Below are positions 8,380-17,313 of a stretch of 64,000 nucleotides of DNA, one piece after another (position 1 is the first letter of the stretch; each line of letters begins with the position of its first letter). This stretch comes from Arsenicibacter rosenii (GTDB lineage: Bacteria; Bacteroidota; Bacteroidia; Cytophagales; Spirosomataceae). The position numbers and the translations under genes are program-made. Location of the stretch: NCBI RefSeq assembly GCF_001870735.1, contig NZ_MORL01000005.1:207736-271735 (forward strand), given 5' to 3'. The notes beneath the pieces were generated by a model. The model ran no database searches and was not told the origin of the DNA. It was given only the letters and a program-made list of their open reading frames with translations.

Positions 8380-8922
8380 ATGCCTACAGAAAAGATAACG
8401 ATCAAAGATAAGTCGTTTGTGCCGTTTATTCCGGCCGAAGCCATTCAGAACCGCATCACACAGCTGGCTCAGCAGATTAATGAAGACTATGCAGACAAAC
8501 AGCCACTGGTTATTGGTATCCTGAACGGATCCGTACTGTTTGCGGCAGATCTGCTCAAAAAACTGACGATTCCCTGCGAAATTGCCTTTGTCCGGGTGTC
8601 TTCCTATCAGCAAACCAGCTCAACCGGCGCAGTAAAACAAATTCTGGGCCTGACCGAACCGGTAAAACACCGCGATGTGATTGTGGTGGAAGATATTGTC
8701 GATACCGGTCTTACCATCAATGATATACGCAAACAGCTGCTTGCCGGGGAACCGGCGTCACTCGCCATTGCTACGCTTCTGCACAAACCCGATGCCCTGA
8801 AACAGCCGGTTGAGCTGCAATACGTTGGTTTTGAGATCGAGAATAAATTTGTGGTTGGTTACGGACTGGATTATGATGGGCTGGGCCGTAATACCGCGGC
8901 GATCTACGTGTTAAGCGAATAA
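8380..8922 (+). CDS. hpt: Hypoxanthine phosphoribosyltransferase
   Basis: A 180-residue purine salvage enzyme converting hypoxanthine (and guanine) plus PRPP to IMP or GMP. The PRPP-binding motif 'VIVVEDIVDTG' is at about residues 100-110, and the flexible-loop region begins 'VRVSSYQQTSSTG'. The N-terminal 'PLVIGILNGSVLFAADLL' and the late 'VVGYGLDYDGLGRN' are also typical. The frame stays open further upstream, but the ATG at 8380 gives the family's usual length and lies just after the promoter box. A VOC-family gene follows 3 bases after the stop and is likely co-transcribed. Confidence 0.95.
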   Translation: MPTEKITIKDKSFVPFIPAEAIQNRITQLAQQINEDYADKQPLVIGILNGSVLFAADLLKKLTIPCEIAFVRVSSYQQTSSTGAVKQILGLTEPVKHRDVIVVEDIVDTGLTINDIRKQLLAGEPASLAIATLLHKPDALKQPVELQYVGFEIENKFVVGYGLDYDGLGRNTAAIYVLSE

Positions 8923-8925
8923 ACC

Positions 8926-9318
8926 ATGCAGCAAAACATTGCGTATGTTGCGCTCGTAGTCACTGATTACGATGAAGCCATTGCATTCTATACCCAAAAA
9001 CTACACTTCACGCTGCGGGAAGACACCGTTCTGAGCGAGACCAAACGCTGGGTGGTTATTGCTCCGCCGGGCACAACCGGCAGCGGCATTCTGCTGGCCA
9101 AAGCCGCCAATGAGGAGCAACAGTCGCGCGTGGGCAACCAGACCGGTGGCCGTGTCTTTCTGTTTCTGCACACCGATGACTTTACCCGTGACTATCAGAA
9201 TCTGCTTGATCATGGCATCACCATCGTTCGCCAGCCCGTTACCGAGGTCTATGGCACGGTAGCAGTCTTTGCTGATTTATACGGAAATTTGTGGGATTTA
9301 ATCGGGCCGGAGCGTTAA
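8926..9318 (+). CDS. VOC family protein (glyoxalase/bleomycin-resistance fold)
   Basis: A 130-residue single-module vicinal-oxygen-chelate protein. It opens with 'IAYVALVVTDYDEAIAFYTQKLHF', the standard first beta-alpha-beta of the fold, and closes with 'VFADLYGNLWDLIGP', which carries a metal-ligand position. VOC proteins include glyoxalases, dioxygenases and resistance proteins. The reaction cannot be assigned from sequence alone. It is translationally close to hpt (3-base gap), and its stop overlaps the stop of convergent moaA by 4 bases (9315-9318). Confidence 0.9.
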   Translation: MQQNIAYVALVVTDYDEAIAFYTQKLHFTLREDTVLSETKRWVVIAPPGTTGSGILLAKAANEEQQSRVGNQTGGRVFLFLHTDDFTRDYQNLLDHGITIVRQPVTEVYGTVAVFADLYGNLWDLIGPER

Positions 9319-10295
9319 CCCCCGATCGTCGCCATTGATTCGGAGACGGGGGCACGGTTCTGCTCCGCTTCGAAACCATTGGCCGGGCGGCTGGCAAAGG
9401 CCTGCTTAAACGCCTCCACCAAATCTGCATCCGTCGCGCCTGAGCGCATCAGGTCACGGACGTTCAGGACACCACTGTCGTAGAGGCAGGTTTTCAACAC
9501 GCCCTGCGCAGTCATACGGATACGGTTGCAGCTTCCGCAGAACGTACGGCTAAAGGCTGCAATGATCCCGACAGTACCCTGGTAGCCCGGTATCTGATAA
9601 TCATTCGACGTGGAGAAAGGCCCGTCTGTCAGTTTATGCAGATCCGGGTAAAACGATTTCAACTCCGTCAGAATCCGGCGGTGTGTCCAGTTCAGGACCG
9701 GATAGTGTGTCCCCTCTCCGTTGAACGGCATTTCTTCGATGAACCGCACTGCCACGGGCTGATCACGGGTTAGTTCGGCCAGTAACGGAATGTCTTCGAT
9801 GTTCTGCCCTTCCATCACCACCGCATTGATTTTTACCTCAATGTTATGCGCCAGCAGTTCATCCAGTGTACGTAGTACGGCTGGCAGTTCATCACGGCGG
9901 GTGATCTGGTGAAAGCGCTGACGATCCAGTGTATCAATACTCAGATTGACCGATTTCAGACCCAGTCCGACCAGTTCTGACACGTGCGGCGCAGTCAGTA
10001 CGCCGTTGGTGGTCATAGCCAGTTCCGTCAGGCCGTCAATAGCCGACAACGCCCGCATAAACGCCATCAGCCCGTTGCGCACAAAGGGCTCACCGCCCGT
10101 AATCCGGACTTTATTAACCCCCAAACCGGCCAATATCCCGACCAGCCGCTCCATTTCTTCAAATGTAAGCAGTTGTTTTTTCGGAAGATAGCGGATGCCT
10201 TCTTCCGGCATGCAGTAAAAGCAACGCAGGTTGCAGCGGTCGGTAACGGCCAGCCGCAAATAGGTTATCGGGCGATTATGGTTATCAAAAAGCAT
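9315..10295 (-). CDS. moaA: GTP 3',8-cyclase (molybdenum cofactor biosynthesis)
   Basis: A 326-residue radical SAM enzyme that converts GTP to 3',8-cyclo-GTP, the first step of molybdopterin synthesis. The N-terminal cluster motif 'CNLRCFYC' uses C21, C25 and C28. The C-terminal cluster uses C253, C256 and C270 ('FCGSCNRIRM...LKTC'). The protein ends in the conserved GG dipeptide. I chose the ATG at 10293-10295; an upstream in-frame TTG at 10304 is less likely. Only 32 bases separate it from the start of the divergent ABC gene. No other moa, moe or molybdoenzyme gene is in the window. Confidence 0.95.
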   Translation of the reverse strand: MLFDNHNRPITYLRLAVTDRCNLRCFYCMPEEGIRYLPKKQLLTFEEMERLVGILAGLGVNKVRITGGEPFVRNGLMAFMRALSAIDGLTELAMTTNGVLTAPHVSELVGLGLKSVNLSIDTLDRQRFHQITRRDELPAVLRTLDELLAHNIEVKINAVVMEGQNIEDIPLLAELTRDQPVAVRFIEEMPFNGEGTHYPVLNWTHRRILTELKSFYPDLHKLTDGPFSTSNDYQIPGYQGTVGIIAAFSRTFCGSCNRIRMTAQGVLKTCLYDSGVLNVRDLMRSGATDADLVEAFKQAFASRPANGFEAEQNRAPVSESMATIGG

Positions 10296-10315
10296 GAGGT
10301 ACAAGCAAGTTAGCT

Positions 10316-10323
10316 TAATTTTG
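10316..10323 (+). promoter_or_regulatory. TAnnTTTG box 4 bases before the ABC ATPase start
   Basis: TAATTTTG at 10316-10323 ends 4 bases before the ATG at 10328. No convincing TTG lies at the -33 position. It sits in the 32-base divergent gap with moaA. Confidence 0.35.
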
Positions 10324-10327
10324 CGGT

Positions 10328-10948
10328 ATGCTGACCGTTACAGCCGAAGACATCGGCAAAAAATATCGTCGCGAATGGATATTCCGACACGTTAACCTGA
10401 CATTAACCGCAGGAACAAGTTACACGTTTGTTGGTCCCAACGGAAGTGGTAAGTCCACGTTTCTTCAGTTAATTTCGGGCGTAATGCCTGCCACTGAAGG
10501 GAAATTAGCCTATCGCCTCGGCGATAAAACACTTTTACCCGACGACTGGTTTCGGCAAGTTAACATAGCAGCCCCTTATCTTGAACTGATCGAGGAATTA
10601 ACCTTGCAGGAGTTACTGACCTTCCACCAGACATTTAAGCCATTTAAAGCCGGTATGGCCACCGGTGAAGTGATGGAGCGGATGTTTCTGAGCCATGCCC
10701 GCAACAAGGAAATCAAATATTTTTCGTCGGGTATGAAACAGCGGGTAAAACTGGGGCTGGCCTTTTTCTCTGATGCACCGATGGTGATTCTGGACGAGCC
10801 AACCGCTAACCTCGACCGGCAGGGGGCCAACTGGTATCTGGACGAGGTACAGCAGCTCGGCGCCGACCGCTTGCTGCTCATTGGCTCCAACCAGCCGGAA
10901 GAGTATGCTTTCTGCCCGCACGTACTGAGCGTTATGGAGTGGAAATAA
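10328..10948 (+). CDS. ABC transporter ATP-binding protein (stand-alone)
   Basis: A 206-residue ATPase subunit. The Walker A GPNGSGKST is at about residues 37-45. The signature is the degenerate 'YFSSGMKQRVKLG' (SSGMKQ in place of LSGGQ), and Walker B with the catalytic Glu is 'PMVILDEPTANLD'. The overall pattern resembles CcmA-type or Gld/Nos-type ATPases, small single-domain subunits that drive a separate membrane partner. No permease gene is adjacent: moaA diverges and a DUF4920 gene follows about 100 bases later. The partner is therefore elsewhere, or the protein has a regulatory role. Confidence 0.88.
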   Translation: MLTVTAEDIGKKYRREWIFRHVNLTLTAGTSYTFVGPNGSGKSTFLQLISGVMPATEGKLAYRLGDKTLLPDDWFRQVNIAAPYLELIEELTLQELLTFHQTFKPFKAGMATGEVMERMFLSHARNKEIKYFSSGMKQRVKLGLAFFSDAPMVILDEPTANLDRQGANWYLDEVQQLGADRLLLIGSNQPEEYAFCPHVLSVMEWK

Positions 10949-11002
10949 TAATTCCGGCAGCGTGAAGGGCAACGTTCACGTATGATAAAGCACCTGTGTT
11001 TT

Positions 11003-11032
11003 TTTGGAACATAGCTTGTATATTTACCTTAC
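11003..11032 (+). promoter_or_regulatory. Candidate promoter of the DUF4920 gene
   Basis: TTTG at 11003-11006, an 18-base spacer and TACCTTAC at 11025-11032 (a variant of TAnnTTTG), 19 bases before the ATG at 11051. Confidence 0.4.
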
Positions 11033-11050
11033 GAAAACTTCTGACACACA

Positions 11051-11497
11051 ATGAAACACATTCTTGTACTGGTATTGGCCCTTGGCATTACACTGACGGC
11101 TAAAGCACAGAGCTACCACGGTAAAAAAATTACGGACAACGGCGCCATTCCTGCCACAGAGCTGGCAACGAAAATGGGCGAGAAAAAAGAACTGACGACC
11201 AAAGTGGAAGGTACTGTCGATCAGGTCTGCAAGGTAAAAGGTTGCTGGATGACCGTAAAAACGGCTGACGGCAAAACTATGCGCGTTACGTTCAAAGATT
11301 ACGGCTTTTTTGTTCCTAAAGACATTGCCGGTAAACAAGTAGTATTCGAAGGGGTAGCCCAGACGACAACGACACCGGTTGCCGAACTGCGTCACTATGC
11401 CGAAGACGCGGGTAAGAGCAAAGCTGAGATCGAAAAAATCACGGAGCCGGAAAAGGCGCTGACATTTGTTGCTGATGGCGTAATCGTCAAGAAATAA
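11051..11497 (+). CDS. DUF4920 domain-containing secreted protein
   Basis: A 148-residue protein with a cleavable signal peptide (to 'LTAKAQ', about residue 20). The mature part matches DUF4920: 'KVEGTVDQVCKVKGCWMTV' with two cysteines (C-x4-C), 'VTFKDYGFFVPKDIAGK' and 'FEGVA...VAELRHYAEDAGKS'. The architecture suggests an OB-like small beta-barrel in the periplasm. The cysteine pair could bind metal or form a disulfide. No enzymatic function is established. It is followed by a pair of direct repeats with a hairpin. Confidence 0.85.
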   Translation: MKHILVLVLALGITLTAKAQSYHGKKITDNGAIPATELATKMGEKKELTTKVEGTVDQVCKVKGCWMTVKTADGKTMRVTFKDYGFFVPKDIAGKQVVFEGVAQTTTTPVAELRHYAEDAGKSKAEIEKITEPEKALTFVADGVIVKK

Positions 11498-11524
11498 GCC
11501 CCTGTGCGGTAAGCATTCCTAGGT

Positions 11525-11577
11525 AGAAAAAGGGCGACCACGTGGGCAGAAAAAAGGGCGACCACGTGGGGTCGCCC
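11525..11577. repeat. Tandem direct repeat ending in a REP-like palindrome
   Basis: About 22 bases starting AGAAAAAGGGCGACC at 11525-11546 are repeated at 11548-11571. The second copy's GGGCGACC (11556-11563) pairs with GGTCGCCC (11570-11577), making a GC-rich hairpin between two convergent genes. It can serve as a terminator. The sequence type resembles dispersed intergenic palindromes. Confidence 0.7.
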
Positions 11578-11593
11578 GTACGGGTGAGATGAA

Positions 11594-13783
11594 TTATTCG
11601 CCGGGGTGGTATGTTTTTTCGACGTGTTGCTGAATGTCTTCGGGATAGAACCACACATCGCGGAAACGGCCCTGGCTGTACAGACTAGCCTGATCGGTGA
11701 AATGCGGCGATTTAGGATTGCTGTTCGAACCACCCGTGACCACGGCCCTCGCTTTTACCTTCCTGCCGAATTCAACCACGGCAACGAAGCTGTTGCCTAC
11801 GTACCCGTAGCGCTTTTTCGTGTTTGGATATGACCGCGCCCCGAATGCCGCCAGAGAACCCCAGGCCGATGGCGTAAAACCGACAGCAATACTCGGTTTT
11901 GTATCATCGTATGTCTCCTGAATCTGACCCGTCAGGCGCTGGAAGCGGTTCATCTCGCCCCAGGCTACGTTCCACTTGCCGAAGTCGCGCTCAAATTCGT
12001 CGACCACCTCTGCCAGCGTCTGCATCTTTTCCTTTGCCGACGTATTATTAACCACCAGATCCGTCATGCCCAGATTATCGAGCCGCTGCCCGGCTGTGGC
12101 GCGCGGGCGGGCCATCCGCTGCATTTTTTCGCCCCAGACAATGGCCAGTGCGGTACCGACTGAGTTCACGCCGTAGTTTTTATCCCACGCCCGCAGCACC
12201 TCAATGGCCTTCCGGACATCAGCAGCCTGCTTGCCCGATAAATCCGTTACGTTTTCGTAGGCTTTCAGCAATGCCGGAATCAGCGCATCGAAGGCAGCCA
12301 GATGCGGATCGTTGGCGGCGGCAATGAGTGAGTCCAGCGTATACACCGGCTTACCAGCCAGCACCCGGGCGGCGTTGATCCCCCGGTAGTTTTCGGCATC
12401 GGGAGCCATATAAGCCGGAAATTTATCTTTTTGCGGACTGCTGCTACCCGACATCGTAAACGGCGTTGAATTACAGTTCTGAATCCAGCCCGTCGCCGGA
12501 TTTTTTACCTGTACAATCTCCTCAACCGCATGCAAGCCCTTCCAGTCGGTTTCAGGATTGCTGCCGTCAACGGGCTGCTCCCAGTCGAATTTCGGATCAC
12601 GCTTCGGCATGAAATTGCCGTGCCAGTAGGCAATGTTCCCCTTCCGGTCGGCAAACACCGTGTTGTTTGAGGCATTGCCGTTGAGCTTCATGACCTTTTT
12701 GTAGCCCGCATAATCTTTGGCTTTTGTCCGCAGATATGACTGCATCAAGGCGTTCAGGCCGTCGTTCATCATGCTCAACGCAATCCACTTGCCATCCTTC
12801 TCACCAACAACCGGCCCATGATGGGTACGGTAGATCGTGAACTCGCGCTGTTCAACCCCTTTGCCCAGTTTATAGGGTAACAACACTTTTTCGACCGTTA
12901 CCGGCCGCCATTCTTCGCCGTATTTATAGACCAGTTTCCCGTCTTTTTTCTCAATCGTTTCCAGAAACTCATCCATCACATCGGCGTAGCTCGACGTATG
13001 CATCCAGCCGCAGTTCTGGTTAAAGCCCTGATAGATAAAAAACTGCCCCCATGTCACGGCACCGTATGCATTCAGGCCTTCTTTACTGACCATCTGTAAT
13101 TCGGAACGGAAATAAAATGACGTATGCGGGTTAATCAGCAGCAGGGCATTTTTGGTCGCGCTTTTCGACGGTGCAATGGCAAAACCATTCGACCCGACCG
13201 ACTCCCGCTCGTAGTGGCTCTCGAAATCATCAGCCTGCGACGTTTTACGGTTTTCGTAAAAGGCCTTTAACCGATCGGTTGAGACCGCGCTGATGTTGCC
13301 GCCGATACTGCCTTCACTGAACATCAGCGGCATCCACGGTTTAAAGCGTGTCAGTAGCCGGGGTTTCACCTGTGGATGGGTATGGAGGTAATAATTGGCT
13401 CCGTCGGCAAAGGCATTCAGGAGCTTTTTCATCCATGCCGGACTTTTCTGGTATTGCGCAATGGCCATGGTGCTGTCCATAAAAAGCCGGGCGCGGAGGT
13501 CATGGTACAGCGCGCCCTCACCGTCGACCTCCGCCATGCGGCCGATAGCGTCGATGTAATTGGCTTCGACCCGCGCGAAATCGTCCTCACACTGGGTATA
13601 TAACGCACCGAAAACCACATCGGCGTCGGTTTTGCCGTAGATGTGCGGGATGCCCCATGTATCGCGCGTAATGGTAATCTGACGAGCTTGTTGTTGCCAG
13701 TGGGCCACTTCATCAGCGCTAAACGACTGGGCCGTGGCTATCCCTGCCGACAGCAGCACACCTAAAAGGGAAAGGACTTTCAT
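11594..13783 (-). CDS. Penicillin acylase family protein (N-terminal nucleophile hydrolase)
   Basis: A 729-residue exported hydrolase. A signal peptide (to about residue 19, 'GIATAQ') is followed by the alpha-chain region 'ITRDTWGIPHIYGKTDADVVFGALYTQCEDDFAR'. The autocatalytic cleavage point is at G197-S198 in 'GSNGFAIAPSKS', so Ser198 would become the N-terminal nucleophile of the beta chain. 'LINPHTSF' follows, as in penicillin G acylase relatives. Later 'NGNASNNTVFADRKGNIAY' supplies the oxyanion-hole Asn region. Members deacylate beta-lactams, N-acyl-homoserine lactones or other amides. The substrate is not predictable here. Periplasmic and monocistronic. Confidence 0.92.
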   Translation of the reverse strand: MKVLSLLGVLLSAGIATAQSFSADEVAHWQQQARQITITRDTWGIPHIYGKTDADVVFGALYTQCEDDFARVEANYIDAIGRMAEVDGEGALYHDLRARLFMDSTMAIAQYQKSPAWMKKLLNAFADGANYYLHTHPQVKPRLLTRFKPWMPLMFSEGSIGGNISAVSTDRLKAFYENRKTSQADDFESHYERESVGSNGFAIAPSKSATKNALLLINPHTSFYFRSELQMVSKEGLNAYGAVTWGQFFIYQGFNQNCGWMHTSSYADVMDEFLETIEKKDGKLVYKYGEEWRPVTVEKVLLPYKLGKGVEQREFTIYRTHHGPVVGEKDGKWIALSMMNDGLNALMQSYLRTKAKDYAGYKKVMKLNGNASNNTVFADRKGNIAYWHGNFMPKRDPKFDWEQPVDGSNPETDWKGLHAVEEIVQVKNPATGWIQNCNSTPFTMSGSSSPQKDKFPAYMAPDAENYRGINAARVLAGKPVYTLDSLIAAANDPHLAAFDALIPALLKAYENVTDLSGKQAADVRKAIEVLRAWDKNYGVNSVGTALAIVWGEKMQRMARPRATAGQRLDNLGMTDLVVNNTSAKEKMQTLAEVVDEFERDFGKWNVAWGEMNRFQRLTGQIQETYDDTKPSIAVGFTPSAWGSLAAFGARSYPNTKKRYGYVGNSFVAVVEFGRKVKARAVVTGGSNSNPKSPHFTDQASLYSQGRFRDVWFYPEDIQQHVEKTYHPGE

Positions 13784-13869
13784 TAGTTCAGGCTTGTAGT
13801 CTGTTATGAGAAGGCTAAATATAAGCCTTCGGGCCGTTTTAGCAGGTAGAAAGGCACAGATAAATTATG

Positions 13870-13877
13870 TATATTTG
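13870..13877 (+). promoter_or_regulatory. TAnnTTTG box upstream of Uma2 gene
   Basis: TATATTTG at 13870-13877, 21 bases before the preferred ATG (13899). It lies inside the upstream-open frame, which argues that translation starts at 13899 and not at 13806. Confidence 0.4.
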
Positions 13878-13898
13878 TTTAAACCAGTTTATGCATTT

Positions 13899-14528
13899 AT
13901 GGCTGTTGCACCCAAACCAAGTATACTGCCGGAGGAACAAATCCCTGATTATCTGATCTACGAAATCATGGACGGGAAGCCTGTGTATTACCGGGATTAT
14001 CAGGCCGTACTGAACAAAACCAAAACGCTGGATGACATTATGGGGTGTAGCTCGTTACAGGCTGAAATCATCAGCTACCTGCTGGGAATCATCTACCGCT
14101 TTATCGACACCAGAAAATACCGTGTCTATTCCAATGAAATCGGCAATCACATTGACAAGAATAACAACCTGTCAAACGACATTGCCATTTTTGACAAGAA
14201 CATTCTGACTGCAGATAAAATCAATAAAAAGTACCCTGACGTTCCGCCTAAGCTGGTCATTGAGATCGACACGGAGGCCGACGTATCAGCGTTGACGAAC
14301 TTTGGCTATATCTATAAAAAAACGAATAAGCTGCTTGGCTTTGGCGTTGAACGGATCATCTGGATATTAATTGATATTCAGGCTGTTCTGGTCATTGAGT
14401 CAGGCCCTGACGGCGTTTCCGGCAACTGGCAGGTGCGCGACTGGAACATGGATATTGAGCTCATGGACGGACACACCTTCAACATAGCCCGTTATCTGGA
14501 TGAAGAGGGAATTACTGTCGGGGAGTGA
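13899..14528 (+). CDS. Uma2 family (DUF820) endonuclease-like protein
   Basis: About 209 residues of the Uma2 family, a PD-(D/E)xK nuclease-fold group abundant in cyanobacteria and Cytophagales. Visible core: 'LSNDIAIFDK' (catalytic Asp strand), 'PKLVIEIDTEAD' (the E-x-D strand) and 'YIYKKTNKLLGFGVERIIWILID' (helix and strand after the core). Biological function is unknown. The frame is open back to 13806, but ATG 13899 follows the promoter box and gives the typical family N-terminus ('ILPEEQIPDYLIYEIMDGKPVYY'). Its 3' end overlaps the convergent protease gene by 37 bases. Confidence 0.85.
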   Translation: MAVAPKPSILPEEQIPDYLIYEIMDGKPVYYRDYQAVLNKTKTLDDIMGCSSLQAEIISYLLGIIYRFIDTRKYRVYSNEIGNHIDKNNNLSNDIAIFDKNILTADKINKKYPDVPPKLVIEIDTEADVSALTNFGYIYKKTNKLLGFGVERIIWILIDIQAVLVIESGPDGVSGNWQVRDWNMDIELMDGHTFNIARYLDEEGITVGE

Positions 14529-15718
14529 ACAGGGTTCGGCTCATAATGAAAATGATTGTTCAGGGCATCAATCGTTAAACGGCCTGTATTGAACAGCTTA
14601 TTAGAAATTATCCCATCTTCCCGAATGCCGATGTTGAAGTTTTCGTGCTTTGTAATCAGAACTTTATTAGCCGTAAGCAGAGAATGGCTAACCGAAAGAC
14701 GATAGCGCTTTACTATTTTATCCCAAAACAGACCGGCTTGTCCTAAGGCAAAACCAAACCGTATCCGCCGACGGGTAGTATAGTCATTGAGCTTTTTCAG
14801 GCCATTGTTTGATAGCTCTAAACCGTTTGACCCCGAATCATAGAACAGATTTAGCCGTTGCCCTTCGTCAGTTTCAACAACCATAAACGGTTTAAGAATA
14901 CCAAAAAGATTCTTGTCGGCCGTAGCGTCCGGTCTGGACTGGCGGACAGTGAGCGTACTGGTTTTAAAATCAATAGTATACGCAACCTGCTGTAAGATAT
15001 CCCATCCAATTACGCCGTCTACCCTTAAACCCGGCATGCTTTTGTTTAAGCGGAGAGCTAAAAAATTGTGGAGGTCAAAAGGGCCAATTTTCAGCGAGTC
15101 GATAAAACAGGCTGGAACACTCAGCGAACGATTAAGCGCGTTTACCACTTCAATTCCCGGCAACGGTGACAGGTGCAACTCATCCGCTAATTGTTGGGTA
15201 ATGGCCGATTTGGTAAAGCCCGTATCCAGCATAAACTTCCGGGGCTTTCCGTTGATGATTACAGTCAGAAAAACATGACAACGACTTTTTCGATGAATCC
15301 CAACAGGGAGCGTTACGCTGTCTTCCTCCAGCGTAACGGTTAGTTGCGGCCTGGCGGCCAATAAGCTGGCCAGGGTATATTCCGGTGGCTTAACCTGTAG
15401 TTCGTCGGCAAAAGTGACTAGCTCCCGGTATTTGGCCCGCACAAAGTAAAAATCATTGAAGAGATAACTCTGAGCGACTGTATGTAATGGGTGATTAATC
15501 TGTCGGGCTACTTTCCGCAACAATGGCTCCGCAGCATTATACCGTCGGTACAATGTATGCTCGATGGCTTTAATAAAATCAGTTGAAGGCGTGTCCAGGC
15601 CGGCGTAATTAATTTGCTCAAACCGAAAGTTGGCAAGTGCCGTTGATGGGTCTACAGATTGCGCCGCCATACTAAAGGCAACAAGGGCAAGGCAGAAAAT
15701 GAGCGTAATAGTTTTCAT
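14492..15718 (-). CDS. Exported retropepsin-like aspartic protease with two DxG motifs
   Basis: A 408-residue protein with a signal peptide ('ALVAFSMAAQS', about residue 20). Two aspartyl-protease half-site motifs are visible in one chain: 'KFMLDTGFTKSAITQQLA' (about residue 163) and 'LFYDSGSNGLELS' (about 295). Retropepsin-like bacterial proteins normally have one DTG per chain and dimerise, so this looks like a two-lobed pepsin-type arrangement. 'DGVIGWDILQQVAYTIDFKTSTL' is the conserved segment that follows the flap in such proteins. About 150 residues before the first lobe form a helical region. Substrate unknown; its 3' end overlaps the Uma2 gene by 37 bases. Confidence 0.82.
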   Translation of the reverse strand: MKTITLIFCLALVAFSMAAQSVDPSTALANFRFEQINYAGLDTPSTDFIKAIEHTLYRRYNAAEPLLRKVARQINHPLHTVAQSYLFNDFYFVRAKYRELVTFADELQVKPPEYTLASLLAARPQLTVTLEEDSVTLPVGIHRKSRCHVFLTVIINGKPRKFMLDTGFTKSAITQQLADELHLSPLPGIEVVNALNRSLSVPACFIDSLKIGPFDLHNFLALRLNKSMPGLRVDGVIGWDILQQVAYTIDFKTSTLTVRQSRPDATADKNLFGILKPFMVVETDEGQRLNLFYDSGSNGLELSNNGLKKLNDYTTRRRIRFGFALGQAGLFWDKIVKRYRLSVSHSLLTANKVLITKHENFNIGIREDGIISNKLFNTGRLTIDALNNHFHYEPNPVHSPTVIPSSSR

Positions 15719-15833
15719 GAGGCAATCGGATTACGGATTTTGGGATTTTGCCCCAATCTACACGCCTGGCCGTTTGAAATCCCGTTCACCTCCAATAAAT
15801 TGCATGGAATAACCTAAACAATTCCCTCTAACA

Positions 15834-17123
<1,290 letters not shown>

Positions 17124-17160
17124 AAACGCATACAGGCATCTCATTTATCACCTGTTTGTT

Positions 17161-17203
17161 GCACCAAAAAAGCGAGCCCCCACCGGTCTCGCTTTTTTGG
17201 TGC
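17161..17203. terminator. Intrinsic terminator after the amidohydrolase
   Basis: A 16-bp perfect inverted repeat (GCACCAAAAAAGCGAG and its complement) around an 11-base loop, with internal A and T runs. A good rho-independent terminator. Confidence 0.85.
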
Positions 17204-17313
17204 ATATACAATAAACAGACGGTTCTTCATACTCGGTTTAAGGACAAAACCCGGATAAATTATAAGCTTATCTGTATATTGCTTACCAAATTCATTGCAA
17301 ACTAGTAAAGCTT

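Noticed and set aside
11723-11731. GTTCGAACC, resembling a tRNA T-loop
   Set aside because: Inside the penicillin-acylase gene, and no cloverleaf can be drawn around it.
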